NCBI RefSeq assembly: GCF_019029495.1
Contig: NZ_JAERQM010000001.1
Location: 682,001-746,000, forward strand
Reading direction: 5' to 3'
DNA from: Falsiroseomonas oleicola
GTDB lineage: Bacteria > Pseudomonadota > Alphaproteobacteria > Acetobacterales > Acetobacteraceae
Length of the DNA stretch: 64,000 nt
Position 1 is the stretch's first letter. Each line of letters opens with the position of its first letter. Under the pieces are notes generated by a model that saw only the letters and a list, made by a program, of their open reading frames with translations, was not told where the DNA came from and did no database searches. Below are positions 15,233 to 23,514 of this stretch, in pieces. Position numbers and translations under genes: made by a program.

Positions 15233-16426
15233 ATGGCCGCCACCCCCCAGGCATCAACCGCCCTGTCCCGCTTCACCGTCCTCGACCTGACCCGCGTCCG
15301 CTCCGGCCCCACCTGCGTGCGGCAATTGGCCGATTGGGGCGCCAATGTCATCAAGATCGAGATGCCGGAAGGGCTGGACCAGGGCGACCCGATGGGTGGG
15401 CCGCGCCAGGGCTCCGACTTCCAGAACCTGCACCGCAACAAGCGCGGCATCACGCTGAACCTGAAGGACAAGGACGGCGTCGCCCTGCTGAAGAAGCTGG
15501 TCGAGAAGGCCGATGTGGTGGTCGAGAACTTCCGGCCGGATGTGAAGACGCGGCTCGGCATCGACTACGAGGCGTTGTCGGCGGTGAACCCGAAGCTGGT
15601 CTATGCGAGCATTTCCGGCTTCGGCCAGGACGGCCCCTATGCCACCCGCCCGGGCTTCGACCAGATCGCCCAGGGCATGGGTGGGCTGATGTCCATCACC
15701 GGCCTGCCGGGCCAGGGCCCGGTGCGCGTCGGCATCCCGATCGCCGATCTCTGCGCCGGCCTCTTCGCCGCACAGGGCATCTTCATCGCGCTGCTGGAGC
15801 GGGAAGTCTCCGGCAAGGGCCAGTGGGTGCAGACCAGCCTGCTTCAGGCGCAGATCTTCATGCTGGACTTCCAGGCCAGCCGCTGGCTGATGGAAGGCCA
15901 GGTGCCGAAGCAGGCGGGCAACAACCACCCGACCAGCATCCCGACCGGCGTCTTCCAGACCAGCGACGGCTACATGAACATCGCGGCCAGCGGCCAGCGC
16001 ATCTGGGAACGCTGCGCGGATGGCCTCGGCAAGCCCGAATGGAAGGCCGACCCGCGCTTCAACAGCGGCGCCCTGCGCAGCGAGAACCGCGACGCGCTGA
16101 ATGCGATGATCGAGGAGGTGACCAAGACCAACACCACCGCGCATTGGGTGAAGGCGCTGAACGACCTCGGCGTGCCCTGCGGCCCGATCAACAAGGTGGA
16201 TGAGGTCTTTGCCGACGAGCAGGTGCAGCATCTCGGCATCGCCCAGACCCTGAACGGCGGCGACCGCAACGTGGCCTATGTCGGCCAGCCGATCGACATG
16301 TCGCGCACGCCGTCGCGCATCGTCACGCATCCGCCGGCAATCGGCGAGCACACCGATGAAGTGCTGGCCGGGCTGGGCCTGGATGCGGCGACCATCGCCG
16401 ACCTGCACAAGCGCCAGGTGGTCTGA
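15233..16426 (+). CDS. CaiB/BaiF-family (class III) CoA-transferase
   Basis: A 397-residue cytoplasmic enzyme that moves CoA from a donor thioester to a carboxylic acid. The N-terminal RFTVLDLTRVRSGPTCVRQLADWGANVIKIE, the VVVENFRPDVKTRLGIDY segment and the catalytic Asp in GIPIADLCAGLFAAQGI (about residue 172) are the family hallmarks. An AAGGAGA site lies just before the ATG. It opens a plus-strand operon of crotonase, Bug receptor, MmgE/PrpD, flavin monooxygenase and racemase-fold protein, so its likely job is to activate the imported acid to a CoA ester. Confidence 0.93.
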   Translation: MAATPQASTALSRFTVLDLTRVRSGPTCVRQLADWGANVIKIEMPEGLDQGDPMGGPRQGSDFQNLHRNKRGITLNLKDKDGVALLKKLVEKADVVVENFRPDVKTRLGIDYEALSAVNPKLVYASISGFGQDGPYATRPGFDQIAQGMGGLMSITGLPGQGPVRVGIPIADLCAGLFAAQGIFIALLEREVSGKGQWVQTSLLQAQIFMLDFQASRWLMEGQVPKQAGNNHPTSIPTGVFQTSDGYMNIAASGQRIWERCADGLGKPEWKADPRFNSGALRSENRDALNAMIEEVTKTNTTAHWVKALNDLGVPCGPINKVDEVFADEQVQHLGIAQTLNGGDRNVAYVGQPIDMSRTPSRIVTHPPAIGEHTDEVLAGLGLDAATIADLHKRQVV

Positions 16427-16429
16427 GGT

Positions 16430-16535
16430 TTTGCCTCTCCGAGAGGAGAGGCTCGGGGCGTCGGGTGAGGGGGCGTCCCGTTTCGGCACGCCCCCCTCAC
16501 CCAACCCTCTCCCCCCAAGCGGGGGAGAGGGCTTT
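16430..16535. repeat. CT-rich double-hairpin intergenic repeat, copy 1
   Basis: A hairpin formed by GGTGAGGGGGCGT and ACGCCCCCCTCACC is followed by CCCTCTCCCCC (16505-16515) pairing with GGGGGAGAGGG (16521-16531). The second half recurs at 52575-52641. The element sits inside an apparent operon, between the CoA-transferase and crotonase genes. Confidence 0.75.
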
Positions 16536-16556
16536 TCATGTGGAGAGGGTGGGTCG

Positions 16557-17363
16557 ATGGACGGCATGATCGTGACGGGTTCGGAGAAGATGCTGGCCCG
16601 CAAGGCGGACGGCATCGGCTGGGTGACCTTCAACAACCCGGAACGGCACAACGCCGTCTCAATGGAGATGTGGGAAGCGCTGGAGCGGATCATGGCGGAC
16701 TTCACCGCCGATCCGGCGGTGCGCGTGGTTGTCCTGACCGGGGCCGGGGGCCGCGCCTTCGTCTCCGGCGCCGATATCTCGAAGTTCGAGAGCGAGCGCA
16801 GCGGCGAAGCGGCGGTCGCCGCCTATCAGGCGCAGACGGCCCGCGCCTACGATGCCGTTTACGATTGCCCGAAGCCCACCATCGCCATGATCCAGGGCCA
16901 TTGCATCGGCGGCGGCACCGCGCTGGCCGTGTGCTGCGACATGCGCATCTGCGGGGAGAGTGCGAGCTTCGGCGTGCCGGCGGCCAAGCTCGGCCTGGGC
17001 TATCCGCTGCACGGCCTGCGCAAGCTGGTCGACCTGGTCGGCCCCTCCTTCGCCAAGGAAATCTTCTTCACCGCGAAGAAGTGGTCCTCCGAGGATGCGC
17101 GCGTGATGGGCCTGGTGAACCGCGTGGTGCCGAACGACCAGCTCGAATCCTTCGTGACGGATTATGCGAAGACCATCGCCGGCAATGCGCCGCTGACGGT
17201 CGGCAGCGCCAAGTTCATCATCGGCCAGGCACTGAAGGATCGTGGCGAGGCCAATGAGGCCGCCTGCGACGCCATGGTCAAGGCCTGCTTCGCCAGCGAG
17301 GACTATGTCGAAGGCCGCCGCGCCTTCCTGGAAAAGCGCCCGCCGCAGTTCAAGGGCCGCTGA
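16557..17363 (+). CDS. crotonase-superfamily protein lacking both hydratase glutamates
   Basis: A 268-residue crotonase fold (enoyl-CoA hydratase/isomerase family) protein. The oxyanion-hole motifs are present (GGRAFVSGADISKFE; GHCIGGGTALAVCCDMRICGESASFGVPAAKLGLGYPLHG). The two glutamates used by enoyl-CoA hydratase (GGCELA and FGQPE in the rat enzyme) are both Ala here (GGTALA, FGVPA). It therefore should bind an acyl-CoA but is unlikely to be an ordinary hydratase; isomerase, hydrolase, decarboxylase or C-C-cleaving activities remain possible. It follows the CoA-transferase, consistent with acting on the CoA ester that enzyme forms. Confidence 0.88.
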   Translation: MDGMIVTGSEKMLARKADGIGWVTFNNPERHNAVSMEMWEALERIMADFTADPAVRVVVLTGAGGRAFVSGADISKFESERSGEAAVAAYQAQTARAYDAVYDCPKPTIAMIQGHCIGGGTALAVCCDMRICGESASFGVPAAKLGLGYPLHGLRKLVDLVGPSFAKEIFFTAKKWSSEDARVMGLVNRVVPNDQLESFVTDYAKTIAGNAPLTVGSAKFIIGQALKDRGEANEAACDAMVKACFASEDYVEGRRAFLEKRPPQFKGR

Positions 17364-17433
17364 CGCCCGGCCCACTCTGGACGGGCGGCGTGTTGCGGGT
17401 GCATTTGTCGGGACGATTTCAGGAGTCCTGCCC

Positions 17434-18414
17434 ATGCTGCCCGTCACCCGCCGTCTGCTTCTGGGAAGCGCCCTCGCCGCGCCAATGCTCGCCCAGGCCC
17501 AAGGCAGTTGGCGCCCGAGCCGGCCGATCCGGCTGGTGGTGCCCTTCGCCCCCGGCGGGCTGACCGATATCCTGGCGCGCGCGGTGGCCGACCAGTTGAC
17601 CCCCGTGCTCGGCCAGCCCGTGGTGGTCGAGAACCGCGCCGGCGCCGGCGGCAACCTGGCGGCGGAGGCGGTGGCCCGCGCCACGCCGGATGGCCATGCG
17701 CTGCTGGTGGCGACGCAGGGCATCATCGCCATCAACAAGGCGATGTTCAACCGCCTCAGCTACGATCCGGATGTCGATTTCGTGCCGATCGCCATGCTGG
17801 CGCAGCAGCCCAACCTGCTGGTCATCTCGCCGCGCGCCATGCCGGATGTGACGAACCTCGCCGGGCTGATCGCCAAGGTGAAGGCGACGCCGGGCGGCAT
17901 GCCCTATGGCTCCAACGGCGTCGGTTCCTTCACGCATCTCTCCATGGAATTGCTGGGTTCGGTCGCGGGGCTGGAGCTGACGCATGTGCCCTATCGCGGC
18001 AGCGCGCCGCTGCTGACGGACATGGTCGCCGGCACCATCCCCTTCGCCTTCGACGGTCTCGCCACCTCCGCCCCGCAGGTGGGTGCGGGTGGCGCGCTGA
18101 AGGCCATTGCCGTCACCTCCGCCCGCCGCTTCCGCGCCATGCCGGATGTGCCGGCCGTGGCGGAGACGCTGCCGGGCTTCGATGCCAGCCCCTGGTATGG
18201 CGTCTTCGCCCAGTCCCGGCTGGAGGAGCCGATGCTGGCGGCGCTGGAAGCCGCCTTCGGCCGCGTGCTCGGAAGCCCGGAATGGGCGGCGTTACTGACG
18301 CAGCGCCAGGCCGATGCCATGCCGCAGGGCCGCGCCGCGCTGACCCCGCTGATGGAACGGGAACGCCGGGTGTGGCGGGAGGCGGTGGCCAAGTCCGGCG
18401 CGCGCGCGGATTGA
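17434..18414 (+). CDS. Bug/TctC-family tripartite tricarboxylate transporter receptor
   Basis: A 326-residue periplasmic binding protein. The signal peptide is MLPVTRRLLLGSALAAPMLAQAQG. Then come the hallmarks RPIRLVVPFAPGGLTDILARAVA and GQPVVVENRAGAGGNLAAEAVARATPDGHALL, PYGSNGVGSFTHLSMELL and HVPYRGSAPLLTDM. An AGGAG site precedes the ATG by 8 nt. No TctA/TctB membrane genes lie nearby, which is usual for the expanded Bug families of Bordetella and Roseomonas. It sits in the middle of the CoA-linked catabolic operon and probably captures its substrate. Confidence 0.93.
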   Translation: MLPVTRRLLLGSALAAPMLAQAQGSWRPSRPIRLVVPFAPGGLTDILARAVADQLTPVLGQPVVVENRAGAGGNLAAEAVARATPDGHALLVATQGIIAINKAMFNRLSYDPDVDFVPIAMLAQQPNLLVISPRAMPDVTNLAGLIAKVKATPGGMPYGSNGVGSFTHLSMELLGSVAGLELTHVPYRGSAPLLTDMVAGTIPFAFDGLATSAPQVGAGGALKAIAVTSARRFRAMPDVPAVAETLPGFDASPWYGVFAQSRLEEPMLAALEAAFGRVLGSPEWAALLTQRQADAMPQGRAALTPLMERERRVWREAVAKSGARAD

Positions 18415-19673
18415 CCCTGCTTCCCGTCATCGACTGGGCCTTCGCCGGCCCGAGCGGCACGGCGGAAGCCCGGGCCCGGCTGCTGCTACTGGACAGCCTG
18501 GGCTGCGCCCTGGCCGGGCTCGGCCATCCGCGCGTCGCCGCCTTCGCGCAGGCGATGCAGGCGGGGTTTCCGGGGGATGTGGCCTTGGCCGGGGCGCGCC
18601 TCGCGCCGGCCGCCGCCGCCGCCGTGCTCGCCGCCGCCACCTGCTGGGACGAGGCGAATGAGGGGCTGGCCCGCGCCCATGGTCGGCCGGCCCTGCCGGT
18701 GGCGCCGCTCGCTTTGGTGGCGCGCGCCCAGGGCGCCGATCCGCGCCTGACGCTCGCCGCTTTCGCCCTCGGCTATGAGGTGGCGGCCCGGGCTGGGGAG
18801 GCCTGGCGGATCAAGCCGGGGATGCATGTGGACGGGTCCTGGCACAGCCTGGGCGCCGCCGCCTGCGCCGCGCGGCTGATGGGGCAGGATGCGGCGGGCG
18901 TGGCGCGCGCGGTGCGGCTGACCGCCTGCCAGATTCCCTTTGCCATCTATGCGCCGATCGCCGCCGGCATGGACGGCCGCAACAGTTTTCCGGCCCATGC
19001 CGCGCTGCTCGGCCAGATGGCCGCCGCCGCCGCGGCCGCCGGGATGGACGCGCCGGAGGCCGGCTTCGCGGAAGCACGGCGTATTGCCCTTGGCCATGAC
19101 ACGCCCGCCGTCACGGCGCCGGCCGGCGAATGGCTGCTGGAGGAAAGCTACCAGAAGCCTTTTGCCGGCGTCCGCCACGCGCATTACGCCGCCGCCGCCG
19201 CTTTGGCGCTGCGCCCACGCCTGACGGCGCCGCCCGCCCGCGTCACCGTCGCCACCTATGCCGAGGCGCTGCGCTATGCCGGCAACCGCGCGCCACGTGC
19301 GGCGATTTCGGCGCAATTCAGCCTGAGCTGGGCGGTGGCCGCGGCGCTGGCCCAGGGCGATCTCGGCCCCGCCGCCTATACGCAGGCCGCGCTGGCCGAT
19401 CCCGCCCTGCGGGCACTGGAGGCTTCGGTGGAACTGGTGGAGGACCCGGCGCTGACCGCCGCCGGCCTGCGCGGCGCCACCGTGACCATCGATGGCCTGT
19501 CCGAGACCATCCACCACGTCACCGGCGATCCCGGCCATCCGATGACGGAGGCCGAGACCCTGCGCAAATTCACACGCTTCGCGACACCGGCCCTGGGCGA
19601 GGCCGGGGTTGACCGCGCCATCGCCACGCTGCTGCGCGATGCCCCGGCGGAAGGCCTGTTCCATGTTCGATGA
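18411..19673 (+). CDS. MmgE/PrpD-family protein (2-methylcitrate dehydratase-like)
   Basis: A 420-residue protein of the MmgE/PrpD family, whose members dehydrate, isomerise or decarboxylate polycarboxylates such as 2-methylcitrate and cis-aconitate. Family features are LLLDSLGCALAGLGHPRV near the start, the substrate-loop HVDGSWHSLGAAACAARLMG, KPFAGVRHAHYAAAAAL and the PRAAISAQFSLSWAVAAALAQGD segment. It starts at TTG overlapping the Bug stop (TTGA), and its own end overlaps the monooxygenase start by 11 nt. The tight packing argues for one pathway with the neighbours, probably acting on a tricarboxylate or dicarboxylate. Confidence 0.87.
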   Translation: MTLLPVIDWAFAGPSGTAEARARLLLLDSLGCALAGLGHPRVAAFAQAMQAGFPGDVALAGARLAPAAAAAVLAAATCWDEANEGLARAHGRPALPVAPLALVARAQGADPRLTLAAFALGYEVAARAGEAWRIKPGMHVDGSWHSLGAAACAARLMGQDAAGVARAVRLTACQIPFAIYAPIAAGMDGRNSFPAHAALLGQMAAAAAAAGMDAPEAGFAEARRIALGHDTPAVTAPAGEWLLEESYQKPFAGVRHAHYAAAAALALRPRLTAPPARVTVATYAEALRYAGNRAPRAAISAQFSLSWAVAAALAQGDLGPAAYTQAALADPALRALEASVELVEDPALTAAGLRGATVTIDGLSETIHHVTGDPGHPMTEAETLRKFTRFATPALGEAGVDRAIATLLRDAPAEGLFHVR

Positions 19674-20811
19674 GACGGAGGTGGTGATTGCCGGCGCCGG
19701 CCCGGTCGGGCTGGCCCTCGCCCTCGCCTTGACCCGGCGCGGCGTCGCCGTGCGGGTGCTGGAGAAGCGGGAGGGTCTTTCCGCCGCCTCCCGCGCCTCC
19801 ACCTTCCATCCGCCGACGCTGGATGCCCTGCACGAATTGGGGGTGCTGGAGGCGCTGCTGCCCGGCGGCGTGCGGGTGGACCGCATCCTCTGGCGGCGTT
19901 CCGATACCGGGGAGGCGGCGGGCATCGACCTCGGCATTCTGGGGGCGGAAACCGGCTTTCCCTTCCGCTGGCACCGCGAACAGCAGGATCTGACGCCCGC
20001 CCTGCTCGCGGCCCTGCCCCTGGGGTGCGTACGCTTCCAGGCCGGGGTGGTGGGGATGAGCCAGGACGATACCGGCGTCACGCTGCGCGCGGCCGATGGC
20101 AGCACGCTGCGCGCCCGCTACGCCGTGGGCTGCGACGGCGCCTCCAGCGCGCTGCGCAGCCTGGCGGGGATCGCGGCCGAGACCAATGACTACGCCCATC
20201 GCGTGCTGCGGCTGCTGACGCCGCTGGATCTGCGGGAGGTGGTGCCGGGGCTGGACGGGCTCGGCTACCTCTATGACGAAACCGGCTCCTGTTCCCTGCT
20301 GCGCATGCCGACCGTCTGGCGGCTGATCTTCCGCATCGCGCCGGAGATGACCGATGCCGAGGCGATGGCGGAGGATCACGCCCGCGCCCGCATCGCCCGC
20401 TTCCTGCCGCAGGCGGCCGGGATGGAGATCGAGGGGCGCGACGTCTATGGCGTGAAGCGCGCCATGGCCACCGCCTATCGCGCTGGCCGCGTGCTGCTGG
20501 CGGGTGATGCGGCGCATCTGACCAATACCCGCGGCGGCATGAACATGAATGCCGGCATCCACGACGCCATGACCCTGGCCGCGACGCTCGACCTGGTGCT
20601 GGGTGGCGAGGATGAGCAGCTTTTGCAGGACTGGGCCGATGCCCGGCTTGGCGTGGTGCGGGAGGCTTTGCTGCCGCGCACCGACAGCCGCGTCGCCGCC
20701 AGCCCTGGCGAGGAAGTGGCGCGGATGGCGGCGCTGACGGACGATCAGAAGCTGGTCTGGGCGCGGGAGGCGTCGATGCTCGACCTGGCGAAGGTGGGGA
20801 TGCCGCGATGA
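19663..20811 (+). CDS. FAD-dependent (class A) aromatic-type monooxygenase
   Basis: A 382-residue flavoprotein of the p-hydroxybenzoate hydroxylase family. All three fingerprints are visible: the ADP-binding VVIAGAGPVGLALALALTRRGVAVRVLEKR at the start, the DG motif YAVGCDGASSALR at about residue 160, and the GD motif RVLLAGDAAHLTNTRGGMNMNAGIHDAMTLA at about residue 280. It lacks the C-terminal thioredoxin-like domain of phenol hydroxylases. It probably hydroxylates an aromatic or enol acid using NAD(P)H and O2. It overlaps both neighbours by a few bases, within the catabolic operon. Confidence 0.9.
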   Translation: MFDETEVVIAGAGPVGLALALALTRRGVAVRVLEKREGLSAASRASTFHPPTLDALHELGVLEALLPGGVRVDRILWRRSDTGEAAGIDLGILGAETGFPFRWHREQQDLTPALLAALPLGCVRFQAGVVGMSQDDTGVTLRAADGSTLRARYAVGCDGASSALRSLAGIAAETNDYAHRVLRLLTPLDLREVVPGLDGLGYLYDETGSCSLLRMPTVWRLIFRIAPEMTDAEAMAEDHARARIARFLPQAAGMEIEGRDVYGVKRAMATAYRAGRVLLAGDAAHLTNTRGGMNMNAGIHDAMTLAATLDLVLGGEDEQLLQDWADARLGVVREALLPRTDSRVAASPGEEVARMAALTDDQKLVWAREASMLDLAKVGMPR

Positions 20812-21548
20812 ACTGGCCGGAACCACGCCATTTGCCGACGCATCGCATCGGCCTGCTGACCCCTTCCGCCAATCCGGCGGTGGAGCCGGAATTGCGGGAC
20901 CTGCTGCCGCCACGCGTGGCGCTGCATGTCACCCGCCTGCCGGTGATGCCCGGCACCACGCTGGAACAGCGCAACGCCGCATATCCGGCCGCGATCGCCG
21001 AGTCCTTCGGGGATTTCGGGGCGCTGGCGCTGGATGCGGTGGTGGTCGGCATCACCGGGCCGAGCTACGCCCAGCCACCGGAGGAGGATGCGGCGCTGCA
21101 GGACCGGCTGGGCGCGGCGGCCGGCCGCCCCGTGCTGCTGGCCGCGCGCGCCATCGCGGAATCGCTTGCGGCGCTGGGGCGCCCGAAGCTGCTGCTGTTC
21201 TCGCCCTATCCCGGCTGGCTGACGGAACGGGCGGAGCGTTATTGGCGGGCCGCCGGGCTGGAACTGGTGGAGAGCTACAAGATCTCCGACACCTTCCGGG
21301 CCTATGAGTTGTCGCCGGAGGAGGTCGCGGACGGCCTGGCGAAGCTGGCGCCGCCGGCGGATTGCGCCGTGCTGCTCTCCGGCACCGGGATGCCGACCAT
21401 CGATGCGATGGGCTGGATGGCGGGGCGCATCGGCGTGCCGATGGTCTCCTCCAATCTCGCCTGCGCCTTTGCCGCGTCACGGCGGCTGGGGTTGCGGGCC
21501 AGCGCGGCGCTGGCGATGTGCTGTCCGGAACTGGCGGAGAAGCTCTGA
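20808..21548 (+). CDS. Asp/Glu racemase-fold protein (maleate isomerase/arylmalonate decarboxylase family) without the usual cysteines
   Basis: A 246-residue protein with the family start HRIGLLTPSANPAVEPELRDLLP and the ELSPEEV...D...L segment of maleate cis-trans isomerases. The two canonical catalytic cysteines are not in place: the first site reads VVVGITGPSY and the second reads AVLLSGTGMPTIDAMG, where a Cys-Thr would be expected. A Cys is present further on in SSNLACAFAASRRLG. It may use different chemistry, or be a decarboxylase-like or non-catalytic member. It is the last gene of the operon and starts inside the monooxygenase stop (ATGA). Confidence 0.82.
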   Translation: MNWPEPRHLPTHRIGLLTPSANPAVEPELRDLLPPRVALHVTRLPVMPGTTLEQRNAAYPAAIAESFGDFGALALDAVVVGITGPSYAQPPEEDAALQDRLGAAAGRPVLLAARAIAESLAALGRPKLLLFSPYPGWLTERAERYWRAAGLELVESYKISDTFRAYELSPEEVADGLAKLAPPADCAVLLSGTGMPTIDAMGWMAGRIGVPMVSSNLACAFAASRRLGLRASAALAMCCPELAEKL

Positions 21549-21558
21549 CCCGCTCGGA

Positions 21559-21603
21559 GCATGATGACCGAAGGTGCGACGGCACCGCTGGTCTGAGTCA
21601 TGC
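21559..21603. repeat. 45-nt stem-loop repeat, copy 1
   Basis: Outer arms GCATGA (21559-21564) and TCATGC (21598-21603) and an inner GGTGC-GACG-GCACC hairpin. A second 45-nt copy is at 27881-27925 with a compensatory pair change in the outer stem (A-T to G-C). Both copies lie just behind the 3' end of a plus-strand gene. Confidence 0.75.
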
Positions 21604-21666
21604 GACCAACAAAAGGGGAGAGCGTGGTGCGTGAACGACGGTGAACGCATCACGCTCCAACAACAA

Positions 21667-21690
21667 AAACCCCCGGAGGGCCGGGGGTTT
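21667..21690 (-). terminator. intrinsic terminator (best on the minus strand)
   Basis: A 10-bp stem AAACCCCCGG/CCGGGGGTTT closes a four-base loop. On the minus strand it is followed by TTTTTGTTGTTG, so it should terminate the gene at 21732-22169; on the plus strand it can also stop read-through from the catabolic operon. Confidence 0.9.
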
Positions 21691-21731
21691 CGTCGTCCTG
21701 CTCCGCCACGGTTGCGGCGGTGTGGTCCAGG

Positions 21732-22169
21732 CTACTTGGTGCGCTGCTTGCGGGCGGCGTAGCGCGCGTCGCGCTTGGCCTTCTGCTCGGCGGCCATCGC
21801 CAGGGCGCGGGCCTTCTTCTCGGCGTCGAGGATCTGACTGCGGTTCTGCGCATCGATCTCGGCGATGCGGGCGCGCTGGGCTTCCTCAATCGCCAAGCGC
21901 TCGGCTTCCTTGCGCGCGATGGCGGCAGCGGCCTCGGCGGCGGCCTTCTCGGCGGCAATTCGGGCGGCCTCGGCGGCCTTCTCGGCGGCGCGTTCGGCCA
22001 GGCGGGCGGCGCGCGCGTCGGCGATCGCCTTCTGCTCCGCCAGCTTGCGCTGGACTTCCGGATCGGAGAGTCGCGACTTGAGCGACTGGAACTTCTCCGC
22101 CGTCTTCTTCCGTGCCTCTTCCGCCGCGTTGCGACGGTCGTTGAAGTCAAATAGCTTGCGTGCCTGCAT
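21732..22169 (-). CDS. Ala/Glu/Lys-rich coiled-coil protein (DUF6481-like)
   Basis: A 145-residue, highly charged protein predicted to be almost one continuous helix/coiled coil: LAEQKAIADARAARLAERAAEK with further A/E/K/R repeats, ending RDARYAARKQRTK. The ending and length match the small DUF6481 proteins of Alphaproteobacteria as I remember them. There is no signal peptide or membrane segment. The function is unknown; such proteins often respond to stress and may bind nucleic acid through the basic tail. A strong terminator follows the gene. Confidence 0.72.
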   Translation of the reverse strand: MQARKLFDFNDRRNAAEEARKKTAEKFQSLKSRLSDPEVQRKLAEQKAIADARAARLAERAAEKAAEAARIAAEKAAAEAAAAIARKEAERLAIEEAQRARIAEIDAQNRSQILDAEKKARALAMAAEQKAKRDARYAARKQRTK

Positions 22170-22277
22170 GGATGTCTATGTAGCCTTTGTCATCCCGGCC
22201 GAAAAGGGGGGATCGCTGCGCGTCCGGTGCAACCCACCCATCCGAATGGCGCCCGCCCGGCACTACGCCGGGCCTCT

Positions 22278-23369
22278 TCATGCCGATTTGTCACTTCGGA
22301 ACAGCAGGACATGCAGTCCGCGGAGATGGGCTTCCGAGGCCGCGCATTCGGCGCCCGCCGGCACGACGACCGGATCACCGCCCCCGACGAAGCGCCCTGC
22401 CACTTCCAGCCCGAAGTCCTTGTCATGGCCGGATTTCAGCCGGACCTTGACGCCGATCAGCGGCTTCGATTGCCCGCGCGTGCCGGCGAACTGCTCCTCC
22501 GGCATCCAACTCGTCCAGGTGCCGCCGGCGGGTCGGACCGCATATTCCAGGACGCCCGCCTCGCTGCGCAGGGAAATGCCCTGTAATGTCCGGTTTTCCT
22601 GGGAAAAATGGATGAAGCCCTCCCCGCCGAACACGTCGCCGGCATGGCTCACATGGGCAAAGACCTCCACCGGGACGCCCACGGCGCATGATGTCAACAG
22701 CGGCGTGCCCGCGCCGCCGGACCGGTCCACCGCCCGGACATTCTTCTTGATGAGGCAGGCCCGCCGATAGAAGGTCAGGAACTGGGCGGAACGGCCATAG
22801 GTCCGCAGGAAGGCATCCTCGACGGATGCGATGTCGGTCTGGTCGTCGGAAACCCGGAGATCGACCCACCTCTTCAGGTATTCCATGCAGGTCTCGCTGG
22901 CGACGCCCCGGTATCTTTCCAGCATGGCGCCGTAGTTCGTCTGCAGATCCTCCACGATATAGATGCCGCCATTGCGGACGAAGGGGAACAAGGTCCGCAG
23001 CGACGTGATCTGGTGCTCGCACATGTGGGAGCCATCTTCGATGATCAGGTCGAAGGGCCCATGCCGGACGGCAAGCTGCGTCAGTTCCTCGATATTCGAC
23101 TGGTCCAGTATCTCGATCCTGACGCGGCCGCGCTCGAACCTCCTGGAGGCGGGAACGATATCGGCCCCGATGACGGTCGCGGCGGGAAAATATTCCTCCC
23201 ACATCCTGAGCGAGGCGCCATTCAGAACGCCGACCTCGAGAATCCTGATCGGTTCCGCACGCCGCCCGGCCAGGAAGCTCTCGTAGAAACCCAGATAGTC
23301 GTGGTGGACGGAGCTTTTGTCCGTCTTATATTTCAGTCCGATATCATTCAGGCTCATGCTACCGGACAT
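22278..23369 (-). CDS. class I SAM-dependent methyltransferase with C-terminal extension (MycE/TylE-like sugar O-methyltransferase type)
   Basis: A 363-residue protein. Residues about 8-200 form a methyltransferase: DIGLKYKTDKSSVHHDYLGFYE, then motif I ILEVGVLNGASLRMWEEYFP, GADIVPASRRF, QSNIEELTQL, and LIIEDGSHMCEHQITSLRTLFPFVRNGGIYIVEDLQTNY. This layout is seen in macrolide-sugar and hexose O-methyltransferases (MycE, TylE), which use a metal held by Asp/Glu in the IEDGSH motif. The last 150 residues (from about 215) form a beta-rich domain I cannot assign. The coding sequence has more A/T at third positions than neighbours, a sign of transfer. Its probable substrate is a surface glycan. Confidence 0.8.
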   Translation of the reverse strand: MSGSMSLNDIGLKYKTDKSSVHHDYLGFYESFLAGRRAEPIRILEVGVLNGASLRMWEEYFPAATVIGADIVPASRRFERGRVRIEILDQSNIEELTQLAVRHGPFDLIIEDGSHMCEHQITSLRTLFPFVRNGGIYIVEDLQTNYGAMLERYRGVASETCMEYLKRWVDLRVSDDQTDIASVEDAFLRTYGRSAQFLTFYRRACLIKKNVRAVDRSGGAGTPLLTSCAVGVPVEVFAHVSHAGDVFGGEGFIHFSQENRTLQGISLRSEAGVLEYAVRPAGGTWTSWMPEEQFAGTRGQSKPLIGVKVRLKSGHDKDFGLEVAGRFVGGGDPVVVPAGAECAASEAHLRGLHVLLFRSDKSA

Positions 23370-23514
23370 GGACGATCCTGACGTGATTATTTCAAATCCA
23401 GCATAACTCCGGCATGGGACCCGTCAAGCAACAAGCCGGCCTGCCGGATGGTGGCGGCTTTTCCTGATCGCGTGATTCCGGTTCTTCTGTCATGCTGGCT
23501 CAGGTCGCCATGCG

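Noticed and set aside
16430-16535. CRISPR-like repeats
   Set aside because: The repeated blocks are palindromic, irregularly spaced and lack spacers; no cas genes occur in the window.
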